A stretch of 64,000 bases of DNA. It comes from JADJOY01 sp046331705 [NCBI: bacterium] (lineage in GTDB: Bacteria > JADJOY01). The DNA is taken from assembly GCA_046331705.1 (NCBI GenBank), contig JAXLQJ010000020.1:47243-111242 (forward strand). Direction: 5' to 3'. The notes beneath the pieces are model-generated. The model made no database searches. It saw only the letters and a list, made by a program, of their open reading frames with translations, and had not been told where the DNA came from. Both the position numbers and the translations under genes were made by a program. Below, in pieces: positions 63,659 through 64,000 of the stretch; within the stretch, counting starts at the first letter, position 1; the number at the start of each line of letters is the position of its first letter.

Positions 63659-64000
63659 ATGAGCACCTCGCCCACGCCCACGATCGTCCCGGTTCCGCAG
63701 CTCGCCGACAACTACGCCTATCTGGTCGTGAACCCCGCGACGCGAGACGCGATCGCCATCGATCCGGCGGAGGCCGGGCCGCTGCTCGCCGCCGCGCAGA
63801 AGATCGGCGCCTCGATCAACACCATCCTCAACACGCATCACCATTGGGACCATTGCGGGGCGAACGAAGAGCTGGGGAGCGCCACGGGCGCACCCGTCCA
63901 GGCGTCCGCGATCGAGGGAGACAAGATCCCCGGCCTCGCCGTCGCCCTCGAGCCCGGTCAGACGATCAACGTGAACGATTTCGCGATTCGCGTCCTGCGC
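63659..64000 (+). CDS. gloB: Hydroxyacylglutathione hydrolase (glyoxalase II), partial
   Basis: The first 114 residues of a metallo-beta-lactamase-fold enzyme; the rest is beyond the right edge. VPQLADNYAYLVVNP and the metal motif NTHHHWDHCGANEEL are characteristic of GloB, which hydrolyses S-lactoylglutathione to lactate and glutathione. It is divergent from the NuoF-like gene. Confidence 0.9.
   Translation, partial: MSTSPTPTIVPVPQLADNYAYLVVNPATRDAIAIDPAEAGPLLAAAQKIGASINTILNTHHHWDHCGANEELGSATGAPVQASAIEGDKIPGLAVALEPGQTINVNDFAIRVLR

Overview
The window is a high-GC, gene-dense bacterial chromosome segment. It encodes many exported lipoproteins, MopE-type metal-binding repeat proteins, a eukaryote-like Ser/Thr kinase, a sigma54 enhancer-binding protein, an HMG-CoA synthase and an EF-G of the spirochaete/planctomycete/deltaproteobacterial (mtEFG1-like) type. 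Together with sterol-processing genes this suggests a myxobacterium-like or other former deltaproteobacterial lineage; that placement is inference. No rRNA, tRNA, CRISPR array or prophage was seen.

Left part (1-15.9 kb). The start of a GH5-type lipoprotein runs off the left edge. Next is a divergent pair unusual for bacteria: an ERG24/ERG4-type sterol reductase (minus) and a homologue of plant cycloeucalenol cycloisomerase (plus). They are followed by a YetF-like DUF421 protein, a CTP-synthase-C-terminal-like amidotransferase, an HMG-CoA synthase-family enzyme and a convergent B12-binding radical SAM protein. After a PNPOx-family protein and a GH1 lipoprotein comes a possible RiPP-like system: a TIGR04222-type membrane protein with an eight-cysteine Gly/Cys tail, translationally coupled to a DUF692/MNIO enzyme. 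A minus-strand three-gene unit (membrane-anchored LuxR regulator, GAF/PAS sensor without kinase, M19 dipeptidase lipoprotein) follows.

Middle part (16-33 kb). polA is complete, but its last 239 bp are repeated, with 12 differences, 11.9 kb downstream and just before fusA. Between the copies lies a probable genomic island: a sigma54 activator, a small twin-CX3C exported protein, a three-gene exported-protein operon (PPC-domain, HEAT-like and CSLREA beta-helix proteins), a lipoprotein, and a kinase-NB-ARC-TPR regulator. Three sigma54-type promoters face the exported-protein genes, so the island looks like a self-contained regulon. No integrase was found.

Right part (33-64 kb). Unknown lipoprotein and membrane genes, a RAYT-type transposase bracketed by palindromes and short inverted repeats, an Ada-AlkA fusion, an MFS transporter, two tandem paralogous MopE-repeat secreted proteins (one a metzincin protease), a four-gene ADH-HyuA-HyuB-HAD operon, lrgAB, an acyl-CoA ligase, a multi-sensor diguanylate cyclase, two decayed Uma2 fragments, a CehA/McbA-type metallohydrolase lipoprotein, a lone NuoF-like protein and the start of glyoxalase II.
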